Origin: Atriophallophorus winterbourni
Lineage: Eukaryota; Platyhelminthes; Trematoda; Plagiorchiida; Microphallidae
Length of the DNA: 64,000 bases
Assembly (NCBI GenBank): GCA_013407085.1
Contig: JACCGJ010001478.1
Span: 1-64,000 of the forward strand
Direction of reading: 5' to 3'
Both the position numbers and the translations under genes were made by a program. Position 1 is the first letter of the stretch. The number at the start of each line of letters is the position of its first letter. A model generated the notes under the pieces. It ran no database searches. It saw only the letters and a program-made list of their open reading frames with translations, and was not told where the DNA came from. Positions 1-11,790 of the stretch are shown piece by piece.

Positions 1-200
1 TAACCCCATTAAACATGTGCTTAGACACATGTGATTGAACAGGTTGGTCGTACTAGACTTATCCAACAGCGGCATACAAGCGCTCCTTGTTTACCATTCC
101 TCCACTGTTTCAAGCGAATGCAGATCCTGAACTTACTGTCCCTACCTAAAGAGTGCAAGCAGCACCAAACCGGTCGTGGGGTGTGTGTGACGGTCACTCG
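1..200 (+). repeat. Partial 232-bp hammerhead (retrozyme-like) monomer
   Basis: This is the 3' part of the repeat that is tandem at 19,440-20,115 and present at 50,415-50,722. It contains a perfect 7-bp stem, ACATGTG with CACATGT at 13-32, and ends with the ribozyme-like core at 140-181. After about position 200 it gives way to unit DNA beginning with cactcgacttgg. The 5' part of the monomer lies outside the window. Confidence 0.7.
140..181 (+). ncRNA. Degenerate hammerhead ribozyme motif
   Basis: The layout matches a type I hammerhead: helix I CCCTAC pairs with GTGGGG after the GGTC cleavage position, and helix II is GTGC/GCAC. The catalytic boxes are damaged: CTAAAGAG stands where CTGATGAG is expected, and CCAAA where CGAAA is expected. 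It is therefore probably inactive. An identical damaged copy lies at 50,666-50,707. Confidence 0.55.
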
Positions 201-745
201 ACTTGGTTCACCCCACAAGAAAATACATGGGTTTAATTTGACGAAAATAACAGGAACCGGATTGAGCTACTAATAGTATCGTCACTATTAACCAATTTAA
301 AATGTTTGATGGTGCATGAACACACGATATCTGCAAATGACCGCCTCGTCCTCAAGTGCATTGGCCTAACATTTCCATCTGCAGCGCCTCGCCAACTCGC
401 ACGGTAACGGGTTTATTGCACAGTTCACACTATTTACCCTTCAATTATTATAATTTGTTTGCTATACAAACACTCACAAAGAAAAATACTCAGGTATTTT
501 CATCAACTAAACTAACCCGTCAGCTCTTGTAAACACGGAAAGAACAAATTGCGAATGTCCAAAATATATTACAAAATCTGATTACATTGAAACGCTACAT
601 ATATCTTTATGGAAATATGACGCACATGGACATAGACATTTCCTCGAGTAAACGACCAGGTAATCACTGGAAAATTAAAAGATTATGATACAGTGTTTCA
701 AGAAAACAAAGCAAACTTTGGCGCACAAAATACACAGATACTTAC

Positions 746-3700
746 CTCTTCTTCTGATTCCTGGATCGCTCCCAAGTTTAATCGGCTTCGCCAAAATCGG
801 CTCGGACTCCGAGGGATCGTCTTTCAAAATAACGAAAAACATACATGCTAAGTGAGATGTGAGGAGAAACCGTGCATTCTCTAATATAAAGTCGTTTAAT
901 ATTGTTGTAAGTATAGATCAGCTGTGCTGGATGAATTCTCTAATAAATAAAATTGATCAATCCAAAGTTATATAAAATATGTTCTTTAGATTCCAATTGG
1001 GCTGTGATAGTAATCGAATTTGTTCGGGTAAATTTCGCTTACAATTACATCAAATTGAAACTCATGTTAGATCCGTATTTGACTAAACGCGTGATCCTAA
1101 AAACTATTTACTTTAACTCACTTTACGTGGAGAGCGAACTTGATTCACGCGGCATACGAAGAATCGCTTCTGTTTAGATGCAGTCTAAAAGTGGATTAAA
1201 AATAATATTTTTTAAAGCAATGGACGTAACTGTAACAAAAGCAAAATAATGTCTATCAGGTTGGCCGATCTTATGGATCTTTTTCAATACAATTAGTAGG
1301 CTTAGCTACTTGAGTCTCGTTAGTAGCGTAAAATTATACATTTTTAGTTGGCGCTTTAGAAAATCATCCAATAGCAATGTGAGTAGAAATTAGTGAAAAG
1401 TTACTCGCTCTCTTTGGTAGTTCATATGAGTAAATATTCCGTAAAAATACAAATATTCGTGTTCATTTCCTCACCGGAGTGTCCGTAATCTCATAATTGC
1501 AAATGGGGGTGGTTAGTCAATATTATAATACCCCAAATCTTTTATAAGCGTTTCGTGCTTACCAAACATAAAATGAGCGAATATATGCTGCTTCGATTTG
1601 TTGATATCTCGCGAGGTGTTTCGATCAATAAATCATGCTGTTCACGAAAAGTGACTCACCAAATGTGCACTCACAGAATTCTGAGGTAACGTGCTCACGT
1701 TATTATTCTGAAATACATAGTAGTGATGTACAATTTTGTAATAGATTGAATTAGTATTAACTATTTTACAATATTTGTCTGCTTGGATCAAGATACGATA
1801 ATAAAGCTGTACATCAAATTAAAAGAACTAAAAACGTTCTAGCTATAATCTTGCGTTGAATACACATTTTACGCAATTAAAGATAAAGTGACTCGTTTGC
1901 ACCAAAACAGGGTTTCGCTAAAAAAAATATTAAGAGCCAGAAAATTAACAATCACATCAAACGAAACATTTTCACACTTACGGATGGACTGAGATTGGTC
2001 GCGATTGGGTTCTCAACCTGGAACGAATAAATGCGATTAGATATAAATAAGTAGCATGGTTATACGACATTGAGCTAGAAAGAGATGTAAATCTCCCGGT
2101 ATTATAATAATATTAGTAATAGTAATGAAATATTCGTGTGCAACTCCACACCTCACATGTTTAGAAAATAAGTTGTAAAGAATTCACACATTTATGTAAA
2201 ATGTGTTTTCAAGTAACCCGTTACTTGTATCACGTTAATGCTTTCACAGTAATATCTCGAGGGTTATAACCTCCGTTTTGTACGAACAATAAGAAACAGT
2301 ATATGGCTAATTGATCACAATCGGTTGCATGGTAAAATACTAGCTGTGCCCATGGATGGAATCTTCGGCGATATGTTAGTTTCAGCGAGTGCCACGAAAT
2401 GAAGCGTTATATCAACGGCAATCTACGCAATCCATTGGCATTAACACTACATTTGAAATCCCATATGGCAGTACATGCATTTCTCTAATTTTTTCTATCG
2501 TAAAAAAGCATATTAGTACATCATTACCCTAGCAATAGAAAGATTACTATGATGATCGATCGATAAAACAAAAAACCTTCACATTGGATTTTTGTATTTT
2601 GAATGACCAGAATTCTCAAAGACTTATACACGTGTTTTGATTACATTTGGTGAGTAAGATAAAATTATTAAAATGCAAAATCAATAACCATTTTTACGCA
2701 CCATTGTTTGCACATCGCCAACCTGGTTAAATTGTTCCAATGGTTTAGGGGTTTGTGTGAACTGGAAAATCAGGAAAAACTATAATAAAGCGAACCCAAA
2801 ATCCGTTACAAGGGACATCATCATATAGCCGAATATAAACTTGCATTAAGTGAGCCGGAATCTGTCATTTGTATTGAAGACAACATTGACCTAATCGAAG
2901 CAACCAAGCGCCGACGGCAAGCTACATGACCTATATTCTAACGTGCATTTCCCAGAACAAAGTTTCGTAAGATAAAGAACGTGGAACATTGCACTCAGCA
3001 TGATCATGCATACGATACAACCTGATTGGTGAATGCTGTTAACAAATTCCAATGTCTTAGATTTATGAGTCTGCCAAATATTCACAAAATCATTTACTTT
3101 CAAATTGTCTTCTGACGATCGAAGTCCAGATAGTTCACTAAAGGATTAATTCCTATTTCACGGGATCCAAAAAAATTATATTGTTCATCGCCAAAGATGA
3201 ACCATCCATAGGTATATAGCATTACAAAGCTTCTCATAGTTTGTATAGAGTGCAATGTACCTAAGATTACAAATACAGTCCCGCTAATTTTGTAAAATTT
3301 GTACTTGAGAGACGTAAAGGGCTATACGCTGAATATTCAATTCACACAATGGTGCATTAAACAAAGCAAAATAGTATTACTGGCCACCTTCAGTTTATCT
3401 TTTGTAGCATCGTACACTTGCGGTGAACTTCAACGTTTTACATTAACCGAAGGTGGCCAACAGCAAAAGCAGATTGTTCGGATAATCGTACTTTGATCAA
3501 AGAGCATGTACTTTAAAGCGTATAAAACCGCCAAAAGCCTAATTAATCGTGTTGGGTGAGAAGCGTTCAATAAGTTGTATTCATCAAGATTTGTCGAGCA
3601 TTCCTAAATGATCTTTTGCTGTAGCTACCTTCGAAGGTGCGGAATAGTGCAGGACGAACAATTAATCATATGGATAACATGATTTTTCGCATTATGTCGA

Positions 3701-3959
3701 TTTGAAATCAAGTACAAGATGGAGAGCACAAACGCGTCGCAAAATGTTAGCTCTAACTACAGTCGATTATTTAGGTTGAAATCATACTAATAGACGGATA
3801 CTTTAGGCGTTTTTCAAAATTTGACTCACCGATACAGAATCATTTCCACCGAAATGGTTTTCATCTGATTCCGTAGTAATCGTTTGAAATCCCAAGCAAG
3901 GCTTTTTAACATGAGGTTACACAAAATTAGGAAGATTAGGAAATGAGGCTTTTAGTTTA

Positions 3960-4004
<45 letters not shown>

Positions 4005-6956
4005 TGTATGTATGTATTCATGTATGTATGTATGTAAGTTTGTATGTATGTATGTATGTATGTATGTATGTATGTATGTATGTATGTATGTATGTATGTA
4101 TGTATGTATGTATGTATGTATGTGTTATATCTGTGGTGCAACTCTTGGCCCAGCTGTGGGTTGGTCAGAAGACAACCGTAACTTAACTGGTGTATTGACC
4201 GAATGAATAAATATCATAATGTTTGTACAAGTCGATCGTGATTAATGATTGATTGATAGTTCGTTACGCATCTATACAAAACCTCCCTTTTTTCAAAAAA
4301 TGTACACATAGGATGATTGCTAAGCAGGTGGTCTTTGGTCGGATTCTGGTTTTATTAATTGAAGGCTTTAGGTAACGCGTTGCTTTGTGGTTGATAATTC
4401 CTTTAGGTAGAAATTCAGTATTAATGGGGATTTCTCGTGGAAATATGTTTGCTGGTCGTTTTGTGTACTTAAAATTTCTATATCGTTGACTGAGATGTAG
4501 TTTGTATATGCCATTTTCCATTTTCCCAAACATTCCTTCTGACATCCAGAACTTCCGATGGTGACGTATATTCTCTACAAAAACTTGATACTCACTGGAA
4601 AGTATTTTCGGTCTTGCACCACAGTTATTTTTCAACTGAGTTTTAATTCTATAATTATATTTGTGCTTTCGAGCAGTTAACAATTTTATGAATCGTCGGT
4701 AAGGGTAATTTGGAACAACGGTTTCCACACGATTGATAACATGTTTCTAGTTGAACTGTTCAACAAACCCTTTCTGTCGAAATTCAGACATGACATCGCG
4801 GTGTCTGTTTTGTCGTATTCTGTTTCCAGTTAATTCTCTATTGATTCTCCTGCTGTATTGAACTGCATTTGCGGCTGAGTTTCAAGACAGTGCATGCTGT
4901 GCTCTCATTTCTGATTAAGGTTTATGCATCACCATACTCTGACATGTTTCACTGACATTTTGTAATTTCCTGTCGGGGTCGGACTGCAACTCTGATTCAA
5001 ATTCAGTTTGTAACTCATAATTCTCGAAGGACTGGAACTCAGCTTCAGCAGTAGCATTTACTGTGTGCCTTTCCAATTTCAACGAATCAAATTCAACTTC
5101 ATTTTCTTGATACGACTGTATTTTTTCGATGTTTCTCGCTGAATTTTCGATTGATTCTCCTAAACTTGAAATGTTTATTTGATGAAATGCAACCTTCTCT
5201 ATGAACTTCAGCTGAATGTTTAATAATTCTTGTAGGGGATCCAGCGATACTGAAATTCTTTGCAGTAGACTCTCACTTGATTGTCCAGAACTTGGACTGT
5301 TGATTGTCTGCAATGCCATTCGTTGTATTAATTCTCCAAACATCTGCTTCTGTTGATCAACCACTTCTCGTACAAATAACATTGGCACTGACATCCTTTG
5401 CTGAGTGAAAAAATTGTTCGGCACCCCGTCTCCAATTGATATATCTGTGATGTGCTATTACTGGCACAGCCTTGAGTTCGACATAACACAACCGTAAGTG
5501 AACCCGTGTATTGACCGAATGAATGAATATCACACTGTTTTTACACGTCGATCGTAATTGATGATTGATTGATAGATCGTTACGCGTCTATACAACAGTA
5601 TGTATGTATGTATGTATGTATGTATGTATGTATGCATGCATGTATATATATATATGTTTGTATGTATGTGTGTATGTATGTATGTATGTATGTATGTATG
5701 TATGTATGTATGTATGTATGTGTAAAAATACCTAAATATATGTTTAGTGTGAGTATCTGTGCACGTATGTATCTCGATATGTATTTACAAATGTACATGT
5801 GTGTGTGCCATTATGTGTTTGGATGTATGTATGAATGGAAGCAGTTTTACTCTAGTTTTCTTTTTGTAAGAACTTTAGATGCCGTGGAGCAAGTGTGACT
5901 TACTTGTGTTTGGTGGATATGTAGACGGTCTATATTAAAGCGGCAGATGATCGGACTCGTCTGAAAATAGAATCAAAATGGTCAGAATGACTTCAGGTTA
6001 AATAATATGTTTCTTATATGTTCTAAAGATACGTAGCTTGTTGGAAATGTTTTTAATTCTCTTGACATTTATTGAAACAACTATGCAATATGTGTTGCTC
6101 AATCACGGAATGACAAATCTTATGTGTTGTGAGTAAAAATTTCATTTTAATATATTACGATGCAACAAGCACTAAAGTGATTTTGTTAGGGATAGAATTA
6201 GTAAATTGGTTGAAATGTCTAAATCATCGACTTACTGTTTGTGATTGAATGGTATTATTAACGTGATGCTGGTGAGGGTTTGACGAAAGGCCCTGAAAAA
6301 TTAAACAACAGTAATTTTAGCGATGAATGATAGCTGAACCCGACAGGCTAGACTATTTTGATGAATGCTTATTTTGCACATGGAAACACAAAACACAACT
6401 TAAATATCTCACCAAATTAATTCATTGCGTATTTAATTGGAAAGTGTTCAGCTCAAATCCTCTAAAATCATGTATTTATGGCTGACTATAAACACTAATT
6501 TTACACTAAGAAGATTCATAATAATATAAATGATATAAACGCCACTACATTGTGAGTGCAAACTGCACGAAACCGGTGGTGTGATGGAAATGTGCGATAT
6601 CGGTAAGACTATCCTGATAAGACCTATTTCTCTGATTCGAATTGTATCGGACACAAATTTTCATGAATGGAACTAGAAATATCCTTGTCGATTAACTTTA
6701 ATGCATAAATAGTAGTTGACTGATAGAGAAACTGAATACATGTTTCCATATGAAGAGATTTTGCAATGACAAAGCAAACGTGCAGCAATTCGCAATTGTG
6801 TTTCAAAATATGTCTAGTTCTAAATATTGTGTGCGATTCATACCTTACCGTTTTTAGTGGTGATCCACTGGAGTTCGTTTGCATCTGCCCGACGAAAAAT
6901 CGATTCGTGGTAGCGTTACTCGTATTAGTAGGCAACGGGGAATTCGACGACATGTC
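746..6956 (-). CDS. Micro-exon gene-like locus, copy A (reduced)
   Basis: Minus-strand exons, each flanked by AG and GT, read 6,956-6,849 (108 bp, conserved ATG in its second codon), 5,960-5,904 (57), 2,017-1,982 (36), 1,680-1,660 (21) and 820-746 (75). All lengths are multiples of three and phase 0 is open in each, giving about 98 residues from the ATG. The 75-bp exon would join at 666 to an exon beginning with TGA. Two exons present in unit B (63 and 72 bp) are missing, their place being taken by an LTR element and microsatellite. The 63-bp exon at 3,830-3,892 keeps its donor but a deletion removed its acceptor. Because all exons are symmetric, these losses keep the frame. The product is unknown. 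An upstream acceptor at about 848 would instead extend the last exon to 102 bp, with an in-frame stop after seven codons. Confidence 0.55.
3400..3500 (+). repeat. Old LINE/SINE 3' tail in unit A
   Basis: The motif accgaaggtggccaacagc is close to the 3' terminus of the full LINEs here (gaccgaaggaggccaacaac at 31,758-31,777, and its reverse complement after 15,668). Unit B has an equivalent at 24,000-24,080 and unit C at about 53,960-54,030. The upstream part does not match the LINE well. It may be a SINE that shares the LINE tail, or an old truncated LINE. Confidence 0.45.
3830..3892 (-). pseudogene. 63-bp exon with deleted 3' splice site (copy A)
   Basis: The donor GTGAGTCAA is intact at 3,821-3,829 and the 21-codon frame is open, with replacements relative to unit B. 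Directly upstream on the minus strand the sequence jumps from GCTTG to GGATTTC. In unit B about 36 extra bases, including the CAG acceptor, lie between them. The deletion is flanked by short homology (TTG/GG). Copy C (54,364-54,426) has the same deletion, so the loss predates the A/C duplication. Confidence 0.6.
3960..4122. repeat. (TA)n then (TATG)n microsatellite
   Basis: About 40 bp of alternating TA is followed by more than 110 bp of tatg repeats. The open frames across it, reading as Met-Tyr-Val-Cys or Thr-Tyr-Ile-His strings, are artefacts of the tetranucleotide. It abuts the LTR at 4,123. Confidence 0.95.
4264..4728 (-). pseudogene. Possible C-terminal Pol remnant of the LTR element
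   Basis: A 154-codon open frame, basic and rich in Tyr, Arg and Lys, lies just inside the 3' LTR and runs into it. The middle pattern (F-V-E-N-x-R, then W, then G-x-M...Y-x-L-H-L) resembles the region after integrase in Gypsy-type Pol proteins, which is also where it should lie. The similarity is weak and I see no catalytic motifs. Unit C has a near-identical frame at 54,856-55,311. Confidence 0.35.
4915..5424 (-). CDS. Putative Gag-like ORF of the LTR element
   Basis: A 169-codon open frame begins about 15 bp inside the 5' LTR, where Gag is expected. It is Gln-, Glu- and Ser-rich, probably largely helical, with no zinc knuckle and no protease or RT motif. The copy in unit C (55,498-56,007) encodes an identical protein. 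That shows a very recent duplication and does not by itself show selection. Assignment as Gag rests on position only. Confidence 0.4.
   Translation of the reverse strand: MPNNFFTQQRMSVPMLFVREVVDQQKQMFGELIQRMALQTINSPSSGQSSESLLQRISVSLDPLQELLNIQLKFIEKVAFHQINISSLGESIENSARNIEKIQSYQENEVEFDSLKLERHTVNATAEAEFQSFENYELQTEFESELQSDPDRKLQNVSETCQSMVMHKP
5599..5722. repeat. (TATG)n microsatellite
   Basis: This tatg tract, interrupted by a short TA run and a gtgtg variant, directly follows the 5' LTR. Together with the tract at 3,960-4,122 it brackets the LTR element. Unit B has a single tract at 24,940-25,143 and no element, which suggests that the element entered a microsatellite. Confidence 0.95.
6541..6588 (+). 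ncRNA. Decayed hammerhead motif
   Basis: Helix II (GTGC...GCAC) and the CGAAACCGGT segment are kept. CTGATGAG has become TTGTGAG, and the sequence after CCGGT is truncated. The better-kept equivalent is at 25,961-26,003 in unit B, and the unit C copy is near 57,124. It lies in an intron on the strand opposite to the gene. Confidence 0.45.
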
Positions 6957-8279
6957 CTACAAGATCAACAGGCGTTTATCAGAGCTGGGATGTGTCAAAC
7001 GCAACTTCAGCATGTTTGTCTTATGCTGTTCTAATGTTTGCTAGTATGTAGTCAGAGACATTGTGAGAGTGAGGTTTAACTTTAATATTATAAAAATAAC
7101 TCCAGATCAGATACAAGTTGGTAGATAATAATGTAGACCTCTTTATCCAAAAGCTGCAGAATATGCACACCATTATGTTGGGAAATATACTCAACCGCAT
7201 TTCGTTAACAATTTTGCGGCAAGAGCACCCCGATAAGTTTGGACAAAATAGTTACTCGTGAGTAGATTGTTGAATAAAAACATTTGGGGATACAAATAGC
7301 ATTGTAATGATTCTCAATTTTTTACGTGAGAGGAAGGCCCAATTGCGACAGAGGAACTGCAAGCAAACACTCGATAAATTTTTCTTATAAAAATCGAGCA
7401 CCTGACGGCTGGTAGCCAATTAATTAATCCTTTGAAACACAGAATTTTTATTCTGAATCTATGTTCATTGGTGAAAATGATATCCGTTGCTAATCCGCGC
7501 TCAAGAGTTAGAATCATTGGGATAGTGTTCCCTGTTTCCGTTGGGGTAGTAAATTAGGAGGAAAATGTAAAGTAATATGTCTAGATTAATATACAACCTA
7601 AAGATAACAATAACAACAGCATCAAGCCTTCCACAAATCATAACTAGTTTGCGCGTGGAAGGTTTAAGTAGCATCCAGAAATCATTATGAATATTTCGGT
7701 GAATGGTATGTTCAACGTTTGCTAGTTGAATTTTTAGTTCAGAAAACTATGTGAATTTCTTGATTATGTTTCGCATCTAAGTGCTTGTCCTTACCAGAAC
7801 GCGTTGTAGATCTGCGAATTTTAGATTGGCTTAAGCAGACATTAGCTTAATTTTCTGAACACTATTCACACGCGAGTTGCGTAATTTGTTAAATCACCAA
7901 GGCGATCGTTGTTTAAGCGCATTTAACCCATATTGAGACCGATTGCGTAATCATGCCTTATTCCCTGTTCATGAATGTTTGACCCTCAAGATAAGCACTT
8001 AACTTTTAGTTGCCATGGTGATTGTGTCTAAAGAGCAAAACTTTATTTTAACACTAAATTGTGGGCGAGAAAAATAATTATGAATTTTTCCGGGTATACG
8101 GGTTTAATGGTACAGAAGAGATGATCGAATCTTTCTTATTTTAATCGGTAAATTTTAAAAGTCTTGTACTAACAAAAAATGTGCGATCTACCGTTATATT
8201 ATGAATATAATTTTGGGAATAAGGTTTCACTAAGTTGAAACAATATCCTTTGCGAAATATTAGTTGAAATTAAAATGAG

Positions 8280-8745
8280 AAGGCTGTTTGCCGTCATCTG
8301 TTGGAGACTGTAAGATCTGTTTCAGTGAGCCTTGATGCAGTGGTACAGTGGTTAGCAAAGGTGTACTTGTATGCCAGTGTTTAATAAGGTTATTTTAAAG
8401 GTCCACGATTTTTAAAATACCGAATAACAAAATAAGTGGTCTATTATAAGCGCCTAAAGTTCTTGATTAACAATAACTTTCTGATTTTTTTTTGAACATC
8501 GTATTCGGCTGTAATATCCCAATGTAATAGTGGCATTCAAATATAACGTTTTAAACACGTATACACTGTTTCAAGGCTCACTGAACCGGATCTTACTGCC
8601 TGCACGTGATGAACAACTTTGTTCTATGTAAACGCCTATACACCAGTGGCATACAAGTACCAATTTACCACTGTTTCCAAGCTCACTGAACCTGATCTTA
8701 ATCTCTCAGCATGATGACGGCAAACAGTCAGAAACCGGTAGCGGT
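8280..8745. repeat. Inverted pair of hammerhead-related repeats
   Basis: The + strand arm at 8,640-8,745 reads as a degenerate monomer ending in ATGATGACGGC, AAACA and CAGAAACCGGTAGCGG, which is a hammerhead-like order. The arm at 8,280-8,380 is its inverted counterpart (gatgacggcaaacag on the minus strand). The motif gtggcatacaagta is shared with the 232-bp monomers. Equivalents lie at about 27,680-28,125 (B) and 58,860-59,330 (C). No arm has an intact core. Confidence 0.45.
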
Positions 8746-9274
8746 TCATAAATGATGGGAAAATGAACACGACAATACGTTAATCCACACCTTATTTCAA
8801 TCGGATGTTTGATAAACAGTTGTTTGACACGTTAGATGAGCAATTAAAGTCACAGTGTTTAGTTAGGCATTGTCTTGTTTTGACTTGAATCAGAGTATTC
8901 TAATTGAGGAATTAAGTGGACATTTTAACGTCGATATAAAATCATTTGGAAATTTTTTGCACCCAATAAACTACTACAACAACGCTTCGTCGAAATTCTT
9001 GCATGTTTTTCTTTAAATTTATAATGCACATTGAAAAGCGACGATAACTTAGATAAATTAGGAACAGTATGCGAACGATCATACGCTGGAAAATACACCA
9101 GCTAATCAACACAAGACATTGAACTAACTAATTATTTTTTAACAATATTCAACACTATCTTAATGCGTAATCAATTATTGCGGCAAGTTTATTCAACATA
9201 AATCATCCATACGATATTATTGGTTCACACGTTGATGAAATCAACTTATGTGTCAATATCACAAAATCACTCAC

Positions 9275-9331
9275 CGGAAAAATGTTAAAGTTTTGGTCGT
9301 TAAAGGAGGTCTCGTGATGCTTCGAATGACA
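9275..9331 (-). other. Putative 5' exon of the micro-exon locus, copy A
   Basis: The segment ends in a strong donor, GTGAGTGA. A possible acceptor (TCAG) exactly 57 bp upstream has no pyrimidine tract, so this is more likely a first exon with a start site near 9,331. It has no in-frame ATG and is therefore probably 5' untranslated. The donor and surrounding sequence are kept in B (28,714-28,770) and C (59,860-59,916). Confidence 0.4.
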
Positions 9332-9510
9332 CTGACTGTTAATGTCCCTCCTATGGCATTTTAACGGGGACAGGGCCAATCGACCCTGCATGCGAGAGCA
9401 ACCTTTGATCTCATTGGACAATAAACTGAAGCCACTGGCTCGAGGATTGTTCGGAAATCCTATTGGTTAAGCGAGGTCAAACGTAGCCAACCACTGAGCG
9501 GGATAAAGTT
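9332..9510 (-). promoter_or_regulatory. Candidate promoter, copy A
   Basis: This is a local rise in GC within AT-rich DNA. On the minus strand CCAAT boxes lie at 9,462-9,466 and 9,413-9,417, with a reverse-oriented one at 9,376-9,380. A TATA-like element at about 9,355-9,365 reads GTTAAAAT here and GATAAAAT in units B and C. It is about 25-30 bp from the putative start of the 5' exon. This is inferred from motif spacing only. Confidence 0.35.
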
Positions 9511-11309
9511 TTATTGAGGGGGGGCCACAACTGACAAGTGAATGCAATTTTTGTAAAAGTTTAATGATTGAATCTCGAGAAAAATCTCGTTTTTATTAAC
9601 CCGCAAACACTACTAAAAATTCATGAATAACAGTATTCCCATAACGTGTTTCAACGAACAAATTAGTGTATCTTATCTCGCAAATTTGTGAAAATATGAT
9701 CAAATTGATTGCACAGCATTCTTCATGAGCATGTCAAATGAACAAAGTAGCTGAAAATCGCATACTGAATATGACACTTTCATAGTTATTTAATAATTTA
9801 ATTGTTATAAATATCCTCAATTAGGCATACATTCTACTTCACTATAACTATTTTAACGGTCAAAATATCCGTACAGAATTATAAAAAAATACATGATTTT
9901 ATATTATCGGTAAATTTGCAAAAGTTAAGACTTTTTGATCGAAGTTATGAGATGATTGAGTTGACAATCGATCAAGTGAATCACGTGAAGCGTCACGAGG
10001 AGGAAATATTATGAAATTTTGTCGAACGGAGACTGTGGAAGGACGATTAGTGTTGCAAGAGATTTTCGTTTAACAAAATGGTATGAAACCGATCGTGTAA
10101 AGGGCTGTTCGATTAAACTCGATACCCGAAATGTCAACTGATTACAACAGCTACATTTTGTGGTCCACTTCAATGGCAGTCAAAACAAAATGCTGAGTCG
10201 CACTGGTATTATGAACTTGACGAATTCGATTTCAATTTCTATTTGGTCGGGATTTCCACGAAATTTTCCCCAAAGTTATTGTAGGAAGAAGAACGCACGC
10301 AATAGTGGAGACGGTTATGGGAGTGGTAATTGAATTTATATACAAGTTCAAAAATCATTCTTGACATTGATGGTACGTGTTGAAAATTTCTTGCCGTCGA
10401 CCACCTACTTTTGATGTATTGTATAAAGGATCCTCTCAAAACTTGGGAAAAACAGATACTGTTCTCGGCTATTGAACATTAGCCACGTTATCAGCATGCA
10501 GATGTACCACTGATCGTCCAGTAGGCCTATCGCTGTTGACTCTGCGAGAGAGATGGTTCCTCCTGAATCATAATTAACATTAATATGAAACGCAGCAAAT
10601 GAAGAAATTGTTATGCATTCACCTGCATGGCATCATCCATTTGAAAGAAAACCAATACAAACAAATTAACTTAGTCAAAATACCGTTTATTATTCTCATT
10701 AATGAGAGATTTCATCTAAAAGTACAAATAAATCCTCAGCGTAGTATTTGTTCCTATTTTTCTTTTGCAAACGAAGCATTAATTTACGACTAATTTTCAC
10801 AGAAGCATGTATTGGAATAAATGAAGATGAATGTTTCCGCAATGTTTAATTTTTGTAGAAAATCTTCGTGCATATTTGAAAAATCTAGAGATTTATTCCT
10901 TCACTGGCCGATGTAGCAATAGGTTTCCATGATGTCTGTTTCAGAGAGCGAAATGAGCATCTATTCAACTTTAAAAATAAATATTTTTTCACCATATATT
11001 CCTGAATCGTGAATCATGACCCTTGACATAATGCGGTTTCATTTACTTCTAACGGCGAGACGAATAAAGATAATGGATTTCCGTTGACGTATCATTCTAA
11101 TTAAGTTGCTTCCACATTACACTTATTTTAGTTTATCGCTGGAAATATATTGTATTTTACAAAATATAAAGTTGAATCTTCATTTTGCAAACACGGGATC
11201 AGATTTCTGGCATAATTCTGGTATCTTCACTTTGTTCCATAATACATGCAAACATAATTTAGACGAATCAGGATTTTATCCATTTTTACCTAGAATATAG
11301 ATCTATCTA

Positions 11310-11790
11310 TATGGTATTAAACCCTTTCCGAATACTCTAGGTATTGCAAGTAAATCTTTTAGTCATCTTTTACACATACTATATATTATAAAATAATAGT
11401 CTTAATCGATTCATGTTTTGGTTCACATCCCCGCATCTCTACAAGCGTTATCCAGCCCTAAGGTTTGGTGTAATGGTGCTGGTATTAAACCCTTTACCAA
11501 AACTATAATTATTACAAGTGAACCTTCTGGTCATGAATTTGGCATGCTGTTGTTTTACAATAATAGTCTTAATCCATTCATGGTGTGGTTCACATCCCCG
11601 CATCTCTACAACCGTTATCTAGCCCTAAGGTTTGGTGTAATGGTGCTGGTATTAAACCCTTTACCAAAACTCTAGTTATTGCAAGTGAACCTTTTGTTCA
11701 TCCATTTGGCATGCTGTTTGTTATACAATAATAGTCTTAATCAATTCATGTTGTGGCTCATATCCCCCTCACCTCTAGCCTTTGCCGTGT
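11310..11790. repeat. 167-168-bp tandem repeat, about 2.6 copies
   Basis: The phrase gttcacatccccgcatctct begins at 11,421 and 11,588, and a diverged form at about 11,756, giving a period of 167-168 bp. The copies include aggtttggtgtaatggtgc and tattaaacccttta. Unit B has about 1.5 copies (34,290-34,530) and unit C about one (61,880-62,020), so copy number differs among units. Confidence 0.8.

Larger units (their letters stand above)
4123..5594 (-). mobile_element. Short-LTR retrotransposon, copy A
   Basis: Two related terminal repeats lie in the same orientation, at 4,123-4,278 and 5,437-5,594. Each reads TGTATAG... to ...GATATAACA or GATATATCA on the minus strand and is about 156-158 bp long. 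The internal region of about 1.16 kb has two minus-strand open frames and no complete reverse transcriptase, so the element is non-autonomous or internally deleted. Related LTRs of about 200 bp occur at 14,009-14,208 and 45,771-45,975, next to a Gypsy-like gag fragment. An identical insertion is in unit C (54,705-56,177) and none is in B. It occupies the place of two exons that unit B retains. Confidence 0.75.

Noticed and set aside
823..849. 27-bp extension making the last coding exon 102 bp, with a strong acceptor
   Set aside because: It brings an in-frame TGA in phase 0 in all units. I kept the 75-bp form as the main model but list this as a real alternative, since its acceptor is better.
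2611..2649. Plus-strand 39-bp exon-like segment between ccag and gtgagtaag
   Set aside because: Phase 0 has a stop and unit B lacks the acceptor, although its donor is kept as gtaagt.
4000..4206. Overlapping open frames of Met-Tyr-Val-Cys or Thr-Tyr-Ile-His repeats
   Set aside because: They are translations of the (TATG)n microsatellite in all frames; the same happens at 5,569, 24,891, 54,451 and 56,152.
6235..6267. Minus-strand 33-bp exon-like segment between CCAG and GTAAGTCG
   Set aside because: The donor is changed to GTTAGT in unit B, so the site is not conserved.
7792..7808. Minus-strand 17-bp exon-like segment before GTAAGG in unit A
   Set aside because: The length is not a multiple of three and the donor is absent in B and C (GTACCG).
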